Numbered from the stretch's first letter, positions 32,769-42,540 are shown. The stretch: 64,000 bases of DNA from an uncultured Bacteroidales bacterium (GCA_944323825.1 CALUTY010000003.1:62001-126000); one strand, 5' to 3'. Translations and numbers: made by a program. Notes: generated by a model not told the origin, from the sequence alone.

Positions 32769-33662
32769 ATGATAAAATCAATGACTGGCTACGGAAAGGC
32801 CGAAGCGGTGCTGGAAACAGGAAAGATTTGTGTGGAAATCAGGACTTTGAACAGCAAGAATGCTGATGTCAACATCAAGACGCAGCTGCTTCCGAAGGAC
32901 AGGGAGATGCAGGTACGGCAGACGCTGGCAAAGGAGCTTCAAAGAGGGACGATTGATTTTTTCATGACATTTGAAGCAAATGCAGCTGAAAATGCAAAAG
33001 AGATAAATTCAGAACTGGCATTGGGCTATTACAGGCAGCTGGCGGCGCTTTCGGAAAGAATCGGGGCTGAATATCCGGGACAGGGCGGACTTGACCCTTC
33101 AGTCTTGCTGACTGCGATACTCCGTTTCCCTGATGTGATGGACATGAAGAAACAGGAGGTCATCAATGAAGAAAACTGGCCGGCAGTGGAAAGGTGCATT
33201 GCCGAGGCGATAGCCAAGGTCAACGAATTCAGGTCGCAGGAAGGGGCTGTCCTATACAGGGATGTCACGGCAAAGGTGGCAAGCATCCTTTCATATGTGG
33301 ATGAGGTCGAGGCATACGAGAAGGAAAGGGTTGAAACCGTCAGGGAAAAGATAGTTTCAAGATTTGCAGAGCTGAGCCTCGAACCTGACCAGAGCAGGCT
33401 CGAGCAGGAGATGATCTACTATATAGAGAAGCTTGACATCAATGAGGAGAAGGTCCGCCTCCGCCAGCACTGCAGCTATTTCATGGAAACCATTGACAAT
33501 GACCCGCTTCCTGGCAAAAAACTGGGATTCATCGCCCAGGAGATGGGGCGCGAGATCAACACCACCGGCTCCAAGGCCAACCACAGCGGCATCCAGAAGA
33601 TTGTGGTCAGGATGAAGGACGATCTCGAAAAAATCAAGGAACAGTCGCTGAACATCCTGTAA
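32769..33662 (+). CDS. yicC: YicC/YloC-family endoribonuclease
   Basis: A 297-residue protein with the family N-terminus MIKSMTGYGKAEAVLETG and the C-terminal block HCSYFMETIDNDPLPGKKLGFIAQEMGREINTTGSKA, both near-invariant in YicC proteins. The C-terminal DUF1732 part includes the likely metal-binding E/H residues. Recent work on E. coli and B. subtilis members shows endoribonuclease activity on small RNAs and mRNAs. It has its own promoter box and ends 83 bases before the convergent heparinase-like gene. No other conserved YicC neighbour (such as gmk) is encoded after it here. Confidence 0.92.
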   Translation: MIKSMTGYGKAEAVLETGKICVEIRTLNSKNADVNIKTQLLPKDREMQVRQTLAKELQRGTIDFFMTFEANAAENAKEINSELALGYYRQLAALSERIGAEYPGQGGLDPSVLLTAILRFPDVMDMKKQEVINEENWPAVERCIAEAIAKVNEFRSQEGAVLYRDVTAKVASILSYVDEVEAYEKERVETVREKIVSRFAELSLEPDQSRLEQEMIYYIEKLDINEEKVRLRQHCSYFMETIDNDPLPGKKLGFIAQEMGREINTTGSKANHSGIQKIVVRMKDDLEKIKEQSLNIL

Positions 33663-33745
33663 AACCGATCCCCGCCTGTGCCCGGGTGTCATCCAGGAGC
33701 ACAGACGAAGAATCTGCATATAAGGCAGACATTCTGCATCTGTGT

Positions 33746-35884
33746 CTATATCTGCCGTACGACGAAATCATAATGTCCTTTTGCAGGTGCATCGGATGCT
33801 GAGGCAAATGATATGCGGCGAAGGACCGGTCCCCACACATTGGACATACGCGGGTCTGTCAGAGACATTTCCTTGACAGAAGGGAGCAATGACAGCGGAT
33901 AAGACAGGCTGACGGCAATGTCACCGTTGACTATGACCACCTGACCGTCAGGAACTTCAGGCAAAGAACCATGCCTTGTCACATGCGCACCGGATGCAGC
34001 GGACACGGTCTTGACGGATGTTCCCGCTCCCGCCACAATATCTTCTCCCGGCAGATATACCTTCCCCTGTACCAAAAAGTTCACCGTGTCTGCAACGATA
34101 CGGCCGGAAAGGACGAAACGGTCGGATATTTTCAGGTCCTTTTCTCCCATATCGTACGACCTGACCCACGACCTGCATGAGGCGGCATCGGAATAAGCTC
34201 CGGACAATTCCGCAGAAAAAGACAATCTGGAGGTGCTGCATTTCACATCGGAGGCCTTGAATTCCTGTCCGAAAATCTGGGAAGTGCCGTTTATCATCGG
34301 AAGATTGTGCCAGCCGCTCTGCATGGACCAGATGTCATATCTTTCATGGCTGAATGTCTTCTTCGTATAGGTGCCGACCCCGGCATCCACAAACACAGGC
34401 ACGCCGTCGATGCAAAGGATGAATGTCCCCGCATCATTGTGGTTGTGGCTCTCATTGTTGAAGCCACCTTTAGCAGCCAGAAACCATCCGTTCCCATTTC
34501 TCATATATGCAAACTCCGTCTCCGGATACCATGTGCACTGAGGCACATCTGCACGGAGAGAAGCACGGACCGATGCAGGGACAACCGCAGCATCCGGCCG
34601 GCCTGCTGACAGATAAAGCCCGGAGCGGCCGGAAACGCTGTTGCACAAGACATTCAGGGAATCAATCTCATGGCACATCTTCCCCATATGCCGCAAGGTT
34701 TCCAGGGAACGCCAGATGTCATTGCCGAGAGGTGGCTGAGGATATTTGAAAGTGCCGGATACAGGGTTGTAAAGCAGATAAAGGGCAAAGTCCATCATTT
34801 CGCGGCTGCCGCAGTCATACCCGTAACGGTAGACCAGCGGGATATCGGGAGTGAAGACCGCAGAGGCATCCGCAAAGTTGACCACCATTCCGTTTCCTAT
34901 ATAAGAACGCGAAATATACTCTCCCATACGGCGGACAAGGGAATTGTCAAGACATGTGACTCCGGAGGCATCGCACAGAATCCGCAGATAATCATAAAGC
35001 TTGCCTGCGGCATGCCCCCAATAGGCAGGTCCTTCCTCGCATGCCCCGTCACCCTTGACATAGTTAAGGAAACGGTCAACGGACACTGCAGATAGCCTTA
35101 CCGCATCAGCAAGGACATCATTGTCATCCTCCATAAGAAGGAAGCAGAGCAGGACATTGGAATTGCACCATGGATTCCAGTTGTTGATGATCTGTCCAGG
35201 CTTCGGATTCTCGGCCATCCACCAGTTGGCATCACGGCACGAAGGGTCAAGATACGGTTTCAATATCTTCTCCCGCACAGCGGTCTTCACGGCACTGAGC
35301 ACTGCCTGGTCGATGTAATTTTCAAACAGATGACAGATTATTGACATAGAGGCTGCATAACCGGCCGATCCCAGGTCTATCACCTCCTGCCGCCCTTCCG
35401 GGATGGACCGACCTGAGGCCTGCCTCGGCAGATGTGCGGAAAGGACCCATGAAGGCATCTGTGCCCCGGCCCAGAGTCCGTCCGAAATCCTGTCCAGGAA
35501 ACGGCCCTTTCCCTCGGCAAGTTCCGCAAGGGCGAACATGTTGAGAGCCCTGCGGTTCATTTCATACGGCTTCTCCATCACCTGGCGGTCACCGCTGCGC
35601 TCATATTCAAGATATGCCGAAGCGGGGATGACGGTCCACGCATAATCTTCATATTTTTCAGCCTCGCGGACCACCTTTTCCGCGGAGTTTCCGAAAAGTT
35701 CCGCCCACGCCTCACGGTCAGCACATTCAGGATAAGGGAACCAGTTTCCGTCAGTCATGTGCAACGAAACCAGATCGGTCCCGTCAAGTTCCGACATTAT
35801 GATATTCCTCTCCTCGTAGGCTGCCGCAGAATAAAAGTTCAGCAAAAAAGCGGCAATAAAAGAAATACAAGTACTGGTTTTCAT
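33746..35884 (-). CDS. Heparinase II/III-family polysaccharide lyase-like protein
   Basis: A 712-residue exported protein (signal peptide about residues 1-22). The N-terminal alpha/alpha toroid (about 60-400) includes NNWNPWCNSNVLLCFLLME and EEGPAYWGHAAGKLYDYL, with the Tyr that acts as base in heparinase II. The C-terminal beta-sandwich (about 430-700) starts with GGFNNESHNHNDAGTFIL, where the His residues match the family's catalytic and metal positions. The family cleaves uronic-acid-containing glycosaminoglycans or alginate-like chains by beta-elimination; the substrate here is unknown. It is the last gene of a minus-strand run and follows an MFS transporter by four bases, so uptake and cleavage products may be linked. 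Confidence 0.87.
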   Translation of the reverse strand: MKTSTCISFIAAFLLNFYSAAAYEERNIIMSELDGTDLVSLHMTDGNWFPYPECADREAWAELFGNSAEKVVREAEKYEDYAWTVIPASAYLEYERSGDRQVMEKPYEMNRRALNMFALAELAEGKGRFLDRISDGLWAGAQMPSWVLSAHLPRQASGRSIPEGRQEVIDLGSAGYAASMSIICHLFENYIDQAVLSAVKTAVREKILKPYLDPSCRDANWWMAENPKPGQIINNWNPWCNSNVLLCFLLMEDDNDVLADAVRLSAVSVDRFLNYVKGDGACEEGPAYWGHAAGKLYDYLRILCDASGVTCLDNSLVRRMGEYISRSYIGNGMVVNFADASAVFTPDIPLVYRYGYDCGSREMMDFALYLLYNPVSGTFKYPQPPLGNDIWRSLETLRHMGKMCHEIDSLNVLCNSVSGRSGLYLSAGRPDAAVVPASVRASLRADVPQCTWYPETEFAYMRNGNGWFLAAKGGFNNESHNHNDAGTFILCIDGVPVFVDAGVGTYTKKTFSHERYDIWSMQSGWHNLPMINGTSQIFGQEFKASDVKCSTSRLSFSAELSGAYSDAASCRSWVRSYDMGEKDLKISDRFVLSGRIVADTVNFLVQGKVYLPGEDIVAGAGTSVKTVSAASGAHVTRHGSLPEVPDGQVVIVNGDIAVSLSYPLSLLPSVKEMSLTDPRMSNVWGPVLRRISFASASDAPAKGHYDFVVRQI

Positions 35885-35888
35885 GTCA

Positions 35889-37289
35889 TCAATTATATAA
35901 TGAAGTGTTCAGGCGCAGAAGGGAAAGCACAGCTCCGGCAAGGGCAAGGCAACCTCCGAGAAGGAGGGCGCTGTGCGGTGCCCGGTCACCGAAGAAGTTG
36001 AACATCATCGCCACCAGGGCCGCACCCGATGTCTGCCCTATAAGCCTTGCCGAAGCCAGCATCCCGCCCGCACTGCCTGTCCTGTGCGGAGGGGCAGATG
36101 AAAGCAGGATATGGTTGTTCGGAGACTGGAAAAGGCCGAATCCGGCCCCGAAACACATCAGCCTCCAGACGACTCCGAAATGCGTGATGTCATCCGGGGC
36201 AAATGAAAAGCTGAAACATGACACTGCTATCAGGGAAATCCCTATGCACCCCAAAATGCCGGGATGCACCTTTCCTATCATCCATCCGGCCATGGGGGCG
36301 ACAAAGGCGATAATCAAAGGGGATGCAGTCATCAGCAGCCCGGTCCCGACGGCGTCATATCCGAAAGTATGCATGAGCATGAAAGGAAGCGACACCATCA
36401 GAAGCTGCTGGGCGGCAAAGGATATGATGCTGGTTCCCACCGACATTGAGAATATCGGTATGCGGAGAAGGTCGAACGGGAGCATCGGATAGTCCCGGTG
36501 CAGCTGGGTACGGACATAGATGAAGCCCACAAGGAAAAACAGGGCCACCGCCATAGCCACCTGATGCCAGTCCATCCCGTGCGAATACGCCTCGATGCAG
36601 CCTATCATCAGACCGAAGGTGGCGGCATTGAGGACAGTGTCCCTCCAGTTGAACCTGCGTCCGAGGACTTTGGTGGGATTGTCAGGCAGATATTTCCTTG
36701 CAAGAATGAAAGTGGCCACGCCTATGGGAAGATTTATGGCAAATATCCATTCCCAGGTAGCCAATGACAGTATAAGCGCCGCCAGAGACGGACCGGCCAC
36801 AGATGCCAGGGCAACGACGGTGGCATTAAGCCCGACACCTTTCCCGAGATGCCGTTTCGGATATATTATCCTTATCAGGGATGTGTTGACACTCATTATC
36901 ATGGCGGCCCCTACACCTTGAACGACGCGTGCTGCCACCAGCATATGAAAGCCTCCGGAAAGCGCACAGAGCAGTGATCCCGCAGTAAATGACACCACCC
37001 CCATCAGATAGACCTGCTTGTAGCCGACAAGTTCTCCGAGAGAGGAGAAAGGAAGCAGGAGCATCATGATGACAAGCTGGAATGCATTTATTATCCATAT
37101 GGAATCGGAAGGGGAAACACCGAGCTCCAGGGCAATGGTCGGCAGGGCGACATTACATATCGTGCCGTCCAGGACGGAAAGGAAGAGACCGCAGAATGTG
37201 GTGGCAACGGCATAGAATATCTGGGGGCGGCGCAGCCCGTCCCATTCCAGATTGCCGACTATCTTCTCTTCCGCATTATCCATTCTCAA
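35889..37289 (-). CDS. MFS drug:H+ antiporter-like transporter (DHA2 type)
   Basis: A 466-residue inner-membrane protein with about 14 hydrophobic segments. The EmrB/QacA signature region reads LSVLDGTICNVALPTIALEL (about residues 38-57), followed by GELVGYKQVYLMG (motif A) and RVVQGVGAAMIMSVNTSLI (motif B). Such pumps export drugs or metabolites with proton exchange. Its ATG overlaps the end of the nucleotidase gene by four bases, and its stop lies four bases before the heparinase-like gene, so it is inside one tight operon. The context with a lyase leaves open a role in sugar movement. Confidence 0.9.
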   Translation of the reverse strand: MRMDNAEEKIVGNLEWDGLRRPQIFYAVATTFCGLFLSVLDGTICNVALPTIALELGVSPSDSIWIINAFQLVIMMLLLPFSSLGELVGYKQVYLMGVVSFTAGSLLCALSGGFHMLVAARVVQGVGAAMIMSVNTSLIRIIYPKRHLGKGVGLNATVVALASVAGPSLAALILSLATWEWIFAINLPIGVATFILARKYLPDNPTKVLGRRFNWRDTVLNAATFGLMIGCIEAYSHGMDWHQVAMAVALFFLVGFIYVRTQLHRDYPMLPFDLLRIPIFSMSVGTSIISFAAQQLLMVSLPFMLMHTFGYDAVGTGLLMTASPLIIAFVAPMAGWMIGKVHPGILGCIGISLIAVSCFSFSFAPDDITHFGVVWRLMCFGAGFGLFQSPNNHILLSSAPPHRTGSAGGMLASARLIGQTSGAALVAMMFNFFGDRAPHSALLLGGCLALAGAVLSLLRLNTSLYN

Positions 37290-38107
37290 TAGATCTCCAG
37301 ATTACCCACATAAAGGCCCCAGCAGCCGTCAGTGACCACGGTCACAGGCTTGCCGTCCATATTCATGTGAACCTTCTCCGTTTCTAGAAATGTGTGCGAA
37401 TGCCCGCCTATGACAATGTCAACATTCCTTGTCCCCGCCACAAGATCCCTGTCCGTGAACGGTTCCTTCTCATATCCGAGATGTGAAAGGCAGATCACAA
37501 GGTCGCAATGTTTCACATTCTTCAGATAGCCGGCATAACGGTTGGTTACTTCTATAGGGTCAAGATATGTGATGCGGTCAGCGATATGCCTCTCGACAAC
37601 CCTCGTCACATCAGTAAGAAGGCCTATGAAACCTATCTTGAGCCCCCCGCGGCGGATGATGACATACGGTCTGACGATGTCGCCGAGCTCCGAGCCGTTG
37701 AATTCATAATTGGCACATACGGCAGGACAATTCAGATTGCCGAGCCTGCGCGCAAGCTCCTCCAGACCGTTGTCGAATTCATGGTTGCCGAGGCACACCA
37801 CGTCATATTTCATGGCATTTATCAGGTCCACTTCCAGATCGCCATGCATCATGGTAAAATAGGATGTCCCCTGGCTGAAGTCGCCGGCATCCACCAGAAG
37901 CATCTTCCCTTTACCCACCGCACTGCGCACACTGTCTATGTATGCCGCCCGCTCTATCACACCGCCTAGCCCGGTTTCAGCCCCGGAACGGACCGGATCT
38001 ATATGGCTGTGGGTGTCATTCGTATGCAATATCGTAAGCCTCTGGGCAGAAAGCGTGCTTAAGGAAAACACCGCCGCCACAAGAAGCAGAATCATCTTTT
38101 TCATCAT
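37286..38107 (-). CDS. 5'-nucleotidase/2',3'-cyclic phosphodiesterase, metallophosphatase half
   Basis: A 273-residue periplasmic protein (signal peptide about residues 1-20) holding only the N-terminal catalytic domain of a UshA-type enzyme. Metal-binding blocks: HTNDTHSH, DAGDFSQGT, LGNHEFDNG, CLSHLGY and GGHSHTFLE. The substrate-binding C-terminal domain found in one-chain UshA is encoded separately by the gene just upstream (39028-38126). Together they would release phosphate and nucleosides from nucleotides in the periplasm. It overlaps the MFS gene by four bases. A split of this enzyme into two genes is seen in other Bacteroidales. Confidence 0.92.
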   Translation of the reverse strand: MMKKMILLLVAAVFSLSTLSAQRLTILHTNDTHSHIDPVRSGAETGLGGVIERAAYIDSVRSAVGKGKMLLVDAGDFSQGTSYFTMMHGDLEVDLINAMKYDVVCLGNHEFDNGLEELARRLGNLNCPAVCANYEFNGSELGDIVRPYVIIRRGGLKIGFIGLLTDVTRVVERHIADRITYLDPIEVTNRYAGYLKNVKHCDLVICLSHLGYEKEPFTDRDLVAGTRNVDIVIGGHSHTFLETEKVHMNMDGKPVTVVTDGCWGLYVGNLEIY

Positions 38108-38125
38108 ATCATTTATATAAAAATA

Positions 38126-39028
38126 TCATCTTATGACCACCCTGCCGTCCTTCCTGTAGGTGATATCCCTTCCGGCTGCCGTCTCTGATGTTATCCAGTC
38201 CATCATGGCATCATAGATGTCCACAGGATATTCCGTCACCTCCTCGACACCTTCACCGAGGAACAGGTCATCACCGCCGTGCAGCAGGAAGGTGATGGTG
38301 GCAAGGCCATAGACCCTGTCATCCTCTATCGGCTCCCCTCCCGCCTCGGCGGAAACAATCTTCCCGTCCTCTGCCACGGCACGGATGCCTCCCAATGCCT
38401 GAAAATTCCCGGAGGCCATCCCGTCAAGAATCTCCTTCAGACGCGAACCTTTCAAAGCCACATAGACAATATTGTTCTTGAAAGGGAACATGGACATGAT
38501 GTCATCCACAAGGATGTCGCCTTCCGGCATGTCCACCCTTATGCCCCCGAAATTGACTATCCCGACATCGACATGCCTGCCGGACACCTTTTCCACCGCC
38601 TCCATCATCTTGTCGGCGAAAAGATTGGAAAGGGCGCTTTCCGGATACTCCACCTTCATTGCTTCAGGAGAATGCCCGACTACCTTCTTGACCGGTGACA
38701 TGACAGGCTGGGCCTCAATTACAAGCCTGGCCACCTCCGGTACAGTGCCCCCGTGGAATGTCCTGCCGGAAGGGGCAAGATAAGTCCTGCCGGACACAGT
38801 CCCCAACGCTTCTGCCGCATTTTCCGCCGAAGGGCAGGACACGCCGGTCCTCGAAGCATTGATCTGTGTCCGTTTCCATTTATATGAAAAAGACTTGCCC
38901 TCCCTGCCTGAGCCGGCATAAGCCACCTGACATGAAAAAAACATGGCAATGCAGGCAATGGCAACAGCTGAAATTGCTGAAAATCTGTAATTCATCAGTT
39001 TTCTGCTCTTTAATGTTTTCTCTTTCAT
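38126..39028 (-). CDS. 5'-nucleotidase, C-terminal substrate-binding half
   Basis: A 300-residue exported protein carrying only the 5'-nucleotidase C-terminal domain (about 90-275): ALSNLFADKMMEAVEKVSG, VGIVNFGGIRVDMPEGDI, MFPFKNNIVYVALKGSRLKEIL and VYGLATITFLLHGGD. I use ATG 39028 (MKEKTLKSRKLMNYRF); 38995 is a possible inner start. The signal peptide ends either as a lipoprotein (FFSC) or after AYA. It lies 18 bases before the metallophosphatase half, so the two are made together and should assemble. Confidence 0.88.
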   Translation of the reverse strand: MKEKTLKSRKLMNYRFSAISAVAIACIAMFFSCQVAYAGSGREGKSFSYKWKRTQINASRTGVSCPSAENAAEALGTVSGRTYLAPSGRTFHGGTVPEVARLVIEAQPVMSPVKKVVGHSPEAMKVEYPESALSNLFADKMMEAVEKVSGRHVDVGIVNFGGIRVDMPEGDILVDDIMSMFPFKNNIVYVALKGSRLKEILDGMASGNFQALGGIRAVAEDGKIVSAEAGGEPIEDDRVYGLATITFLLHGGDDLFLGEGVEEVTEYPVDIYDAMMDWITSETAAGRDITYRKDGRVVIR

Positions 39029-39037
39029 TTTCCTAAA

Positions 39038-39100
39038 CCCTTCCCGGTGCAATACCCCTCCGGTCTGAACATGACATCGTTCATGACCGTCCGGGAAGGG
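39038..39100. other. Compound hairpin between the exporter and nucleotidase genes
   Basis: CCCTTCCCGG (39038-39047) pairs perfectly with CCGGGAAGGG (39091-39100), and the loop carries an inner stem (CGGTCTGAAC region with GTTCATGACCG). On the minus strand only TTTAGG follows, so it may be a weak terminator or a processing site dividing holA/exporter from the nucleotidase operon. Confidence 0.55.
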
Positions 39101-39133
39101 CAAGTGAACCCGAATCCGGTTTTATGACTGAGA

Positions 39134-40522
39134 TCATTTCTGTTTCAGCCACTTGTAGAGATCCTTGAAGGTGGTCTTCTTGCCGAACATGAGTATTCCG
39201 ATCTTGTAGATCTTGGCGGAAAGATATGCTATGCCGGCAAAAGTGAGCAGAAGCAGCACTATAGACACGACCAGTTCCCACACCGGAACACCGAACGGTA
39301 TCCTCGCAAGCATCACTATAGGGGAGGTGAACGGTATCATCGACCCCCAGAAGACAACCTGGCTGTCAGGGGCCTTGAATGCATAAAAGGCTATGAAAAA
39401 GGCAAGGAGCAGAGGTATGGTCACAGGCAGCTGGAGCTGCTGTGTATCAGCCTCGTTCTCCACCGCAGAGCCTATGGCTGCAAACAGGGATGCATAGAGC
39501 AGATAGCCGAGCACGAAATATATCACAAAGGAAATCAACAGCATAGGATAGTCTATGTCCCTAAGTGTCTGTATGACCGCGGCCATTTCACTGTCTCCGG
39601 CAGGCATCTCCATCTGAGGCGCAGCCATTCCGCCCTGTTCCATCACGGACGGATCCACTCCGAGCCCTTCTGTCATCTGGTTCATCTGTTCAGTCTGGAC
39701 TGTGGCGCTCTCGGCAATGGAATCAAAGCCTATCACCGTTCCGGCCCCGACGACAAGGATACCTGTCAGAACCACCCACAGGAAGAACTGTGTGAGCGCC
39801 ACACATGCGACACCGATTATCTTTCCGAACATCAGTTCAGTAGCCTTCACGGAAGACACGAGCACTTCCACCACGCGGCTTGACTTCTCCTCTATCACGC
39901 TCTGCATCACCATTCCTGAGAACATGGCTATGAACATGTAGATGATGATGGAAAAGATGAGGGACACGAACATGTAGACTTCGGAGGACGAAATCCTGGC
40001 CTCCCCGTCGTCTTCCAATGTGTATGTGGATACCGGTATGTCAGCCTGCACATCCTCCATTATCTGCTTCAGCCCGTCTATATCATACGAAGACAGCCTG
40101 TATTCCTCCACGGCCTTGTTGACATTGCCCCTTATGGCATCCTTCATGTCCACGCTCATCGGCTTGGATGAATATGCCGACACTGTCACAGACTTGGCTA
40201 CGCTGTCAAGAGGGGAAACAAGCACGAGGGCATCAAGCCCGAACTCATTGAATGCAGCCTTCACGCTGTCCGCCTGGTATCCGGCATAATCCATATAGTC
40301 CACGGCCTCAGTGTCTTCCATATATGGCATCACAATGCCGGAATCATCTATCACCGCGACCTTCTTTCCCTTGTCCTCGGCCATGAACATGATCACGGAA
40401 GGGAGGATCATCATCGCAGCAAGGAATATCGGGGCCAGGAATGTGGTCAGAAGAAATGATTTCTTCTTGACACGGGTCATGTATTCGCGACCTATTATCA
40501 CATTTATTATATGCATGTTCAT
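39134..40522 (-). CDS. ABC-2 type exporter permease
   Basis: A 462-residue permease of the NatB/ABC-2 kind: one transmembrane helix near the N-terminus (about 22-48, FLLTTFLAPIFLAAMMILPS), a periplasmic domain (about 50-180), then five or six helices from about 185 (YMFVSLIFSIIIYMFIAMFS; VIEEKSSRVVEVLVSSVKA is the typical linker). A Met/Glu-rich loop (about 275-315) is notable. The end GILMFGKKTTFKDLYKWLKQK is shared by Bacteroidales homologues as I remember them. It follows its ATPase by three bases. Substrate is unknown; sodium or drug export is known for relatives. Confidence 0.9.
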   Translation of the reverse strand: MNMHIINVIIGREYMTRVKKKSFLLTTFLAPIFLAAMMILPSVIMFMAEDKGKKVAVIDDSGIVMPYMEDTEAVDYMDYAGYQADSVKAAFNEFGLDALVLVSPLDSVAKSVTVSAYSSKPMSVDMKDAIRGNVNKAVEEYRLSSYDIDGLKQIMEDVQADIPVSTYTLEDDGEARISSSEVYMFVSLIFSIIIYMFIAMFSGMVMQSVIEEKSSRVVEVLVSSVKATELMFGKIIGVACVALTQFFLWVVLTGILVVGAGTVIGFDSIAESATVQTEQMNQMTEGLGVDPSVMEQGGMAAPQMEMPAGDSEMAAVIQTLRDIDYPMLLISFVIYFVLGYLLYASLFAAIGSAVENEADTQQLQLPVTIPLLLAFFIAFYAFKAPDSQVVFWGSMIPFTSPIVMLARIPFGVPVWELVVSIVLLLLTFAGIAYLSAKIYKIGILMFGKKTTFKDLYKWLKQK

Positions 40523-40525
40523 GGC

Positions 40526-41440
40526 CTATTCCTCCTCAGTTACAAGTTTGATGAAAATGTCATTCATTCTCGGCACCAGTTCCTTGAATGAATTGATGCT
40601 GAGCGACTGGTCCAGCACTGCCCTCAATGCAGCTGAATTGTCCGTCTCCGGCTCAAGGGCGAGCACGGCCGTATGCCGTCCGGAGTCATCCATGTCAGAA
40701 AGCACCCTGAATGTGCCCGGGACAGGACTGACTGCCGTACTTCCGGTATAGACCAGCTCCACATTGTTGTTGCCGTATTTGTGGCGGATCTCATTCACGC
40801 CTCCGGTGATGACAAGCTTCGACTTGTTTATGAGGGCGATGTCATCACAAAGTTCCTCCACGGACTCCATATTGTGCGTGGAAAGCACTATTGTCGAACC
40901 CTGGGCTTTCAGATTGAGTATCTCTTCCCTTATCAGCTGGGCATTTACGGGATCGAATCCGGAAAAAGGCTCGTCAAGGATGAGAAGAGACGGCTTGTGA
41001 ACGACAGTGGTGATGAACTGCACCTTCTGCGCCATGCCCTTGGAAAGCTCCTCCACCTTCTTTGGCCACCAGCTCTGTATGCCGAATTTCACGAACCATT
41101 TCTTGAGTTCTTCCGCTGCAGCCTTTGAACTCATGCCCTTCAGCTGGGCAAGGTACATGGCCTGTTCGCCGACCTTCATCTTGCGGTAAAGCCCGCGTTC
41201 CTCCGGAAGATAGCCGATGCGTTCCACATCTCTCTGGGTAATGGGACGGCCCTCAAAAAGAACCGTGCCTTCATTGGGGATGGTGATCCTGTTGATGATG
41301 CGGATCAGAGTGGTCTTGCCTGCACCGTTGGGGCCGAGCAGGCCGAAGATCTTCCCTTCCGGGAAATCAAGGGTAACATGGTCAAGAGCCACCTTTTCAC
41401 CGAAGCTCTTGCACACATCCTTGCATTGGATTATTCCCAT
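40526..41440 (-). CDS. ABC transporter ATP-binding protein (NatA-like)
   Basis: A 304-residue ATPase from ATG 41440 (MGIIQCKDVCKSFG); an upstream TTG is in frame but unlikely. Walker A is GPNGAGKTT (about 36-44), signature LSKGMAQKVQF, Walker B LLILDEPFSGFDP, H-loop STHN. A C-terminal DUF4162-type domain follows (about 215-304). It pairs with the ABC-2 permease three bases downstream to form an exporter in the inner membrane, and lies 24 bases after holA in the same run. Confidence 0.93.
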   Translation of the reverse strand: MGIIQCKDVCKSFGEKVALDHVTLDFPEGKIFGLLGPNGAGKTTLIRIINRITIPNEGTVLFEGRPITQRDVERIGYLPEERGLYRKMKVGEQAMYLAQLKGMSSKAAAEELKKWFVKFGIQSWWPKKVEELSKGMAQKVQFITTVVHKPSLLILDEPFSGFDPVNAQLIREEILNLKAQGSTIVLSTHNMESVEELCDDIALINKSKLVITGGVNEIRHKYGNNNVELVYTGSTAVSPVPGTFRVLSDMDDSGRHTAVLALEPETDNSAALRAVLDQSLSINSFKELVPRMNDIFIKLVTEEE

Positions 41441-41464
41441 AATTGTCAAGTGTTTTGATATGTT

Positions 41465-42502
41465 TCAATTCAGAATTTTCGCCACAAGTTCCACAAGGAG
41501 TTCATCGGGAGCGGCTTCACCGGCTTCCCCGCCCTTCCCCTTGAAATCATAGTCACGCAGCAGGGCCATCACCGACATGCATTTCTTCAGCGGATAATTG
41601 GCCACCGCCCTGTCATATTCACCGAAAAAGTACGGATTCACCCCCAGAACCTTGGCCTTCATGTCATTGGAAGGCCGTGGCGTCTTCATCAGAAGAGCCT
41701 CGTACTTCAATATCCTGTAGAAATGCGTAAACAGGGCGCTGATTGCCATCGGCATCGCGAATTTCGGAGATGCCCCGATATACGCGGCTATCTTCAGGGC
41801 CTTTGCCGCATTCTTTGAAGAAAGTTCCTTGGTCAGTTCAAATATGCTGTACTGGCGGCTTATGCCGACATTTTTCTCAATGTCAGAGGCAGTTATGGCA
41901 GTCGCTCCCTCGGGAAGGTTCTTCCTCATCTTCGAGGTCTCGACAGCTATCTTGCCGAGATCTGTCCCGGCATATTCCCCGAGCAGTTCGGCGGCATCTG
42001 GCGCTATTTCCAGTCCCAATCCCCTGTAATATGCAGTTATCCAACGGGATATCTCATAGTCACGGACAGGGGCGGATTCCACCACCACACCTATCTTGGA
42101 AACGGATTTATAAAGCGATTTCCTCTTGTCTGCAGAAGCGCCGTGCATGCAGATCACCAGCACAGTAGACTCCAGCGGACGGCTGCAATAGACCGCCAGC
42201 TCATCAAGTGACTTCATAGCCTGGGCCTCCTTCACCACCACCAGCTGCCTTTCGGCAAACATCGGATAACGCCGCGCAGCTGTTATTACGGCATCGGCCG
42301 TGACATCCGCCCCGTAGCATATCGTCTGGTTGAAATCCCTCTCACTCTCATCCAGAGCATTTTCGATTATGGCCTCACATACCATATCAGGATAAAAAGG
42401 CTCCTCACCCATAAGCAGATATACGGGCTTGAACACTTTCCTGCGGACATCGCTGACTATGCCGCGGCACAATGAATCTGTCTCTGCAAAACCTTTTGCC
42501 AT
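41465..42502 (-). CDS. holA: DNA polymerase III subunit delta
   Basis: Clamp-loader delta subunit that opens the sliding clamp. 345 residues from ATG 42502 (MAKGFAETDSLCRG); the family block KVFKPVYLLMGEEPFYPDMV covers about residues 22-41. AAA-like domains follow, with DLGKIAVETSKM and FELTKELSSKNAAKAL, and the C-terminal collar ends in LLVELVAKILN. A consensus promoter (42540-42509) puts its -7 box only six bases before the ATG, so the transcript from it would be leaderless or nearly so. A second promoter lies further upstream in the repeat at 42590-42677. A longer frame to 42592 spans the near promoter and is not used. Confidence 0.92.
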   Translation of the reverse strand: MAKGFAETDSLCRGIVSDVRRKVFKPVYLLMGEEPFYPDMVCEAIIENALDESERDFNQTICYGADVTADAVITAARRYPMFAERQLVVVKEAQAMKSLDELAVYCSRPLESTVLVICMHGASADKRKSLYKSVSKIGVVVESAPVRDYEISRWITAYYRGLGLEIAPDAAELLGEYAGTDLGKIAVETSKMRKNLPEGATAITASDIEKNVGISRQYSIFELTKELSSKNAAKALKIAAYIGASPKFAMPMAISALFTHFYRILKYEALLMKTPRPSNDMKAKVLGVNPYFFGEYDRAVANYPLKKCMSVMALLRDYDFKGKGGEAGEAAPDELLVELVAKILN

Positions 42503-42508
42503 ATCCTG

Positions 42509-42540
42509 CAAATATAGTGAATAAGTGAGAGCAAAACAAA
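42509..42540 (-). promoter_or_regulatory. holA proximal promoter
   Basis: On the minus strand TTTG (42540-42537), 20 bases, TATATTTG (42516-42509): exact -33/-7 consensus. Only six bases separate the box from ATG 42502. Confidence 0.8.

Noticed and set aside
33663..33745. tRNA-like fold in the gap after yicC
   Set aside because: Short complementary stretches are present but no cloverleaf or conserved T-loop can be built. No tRNA or rRNA gene was recognised anywhere in the window.
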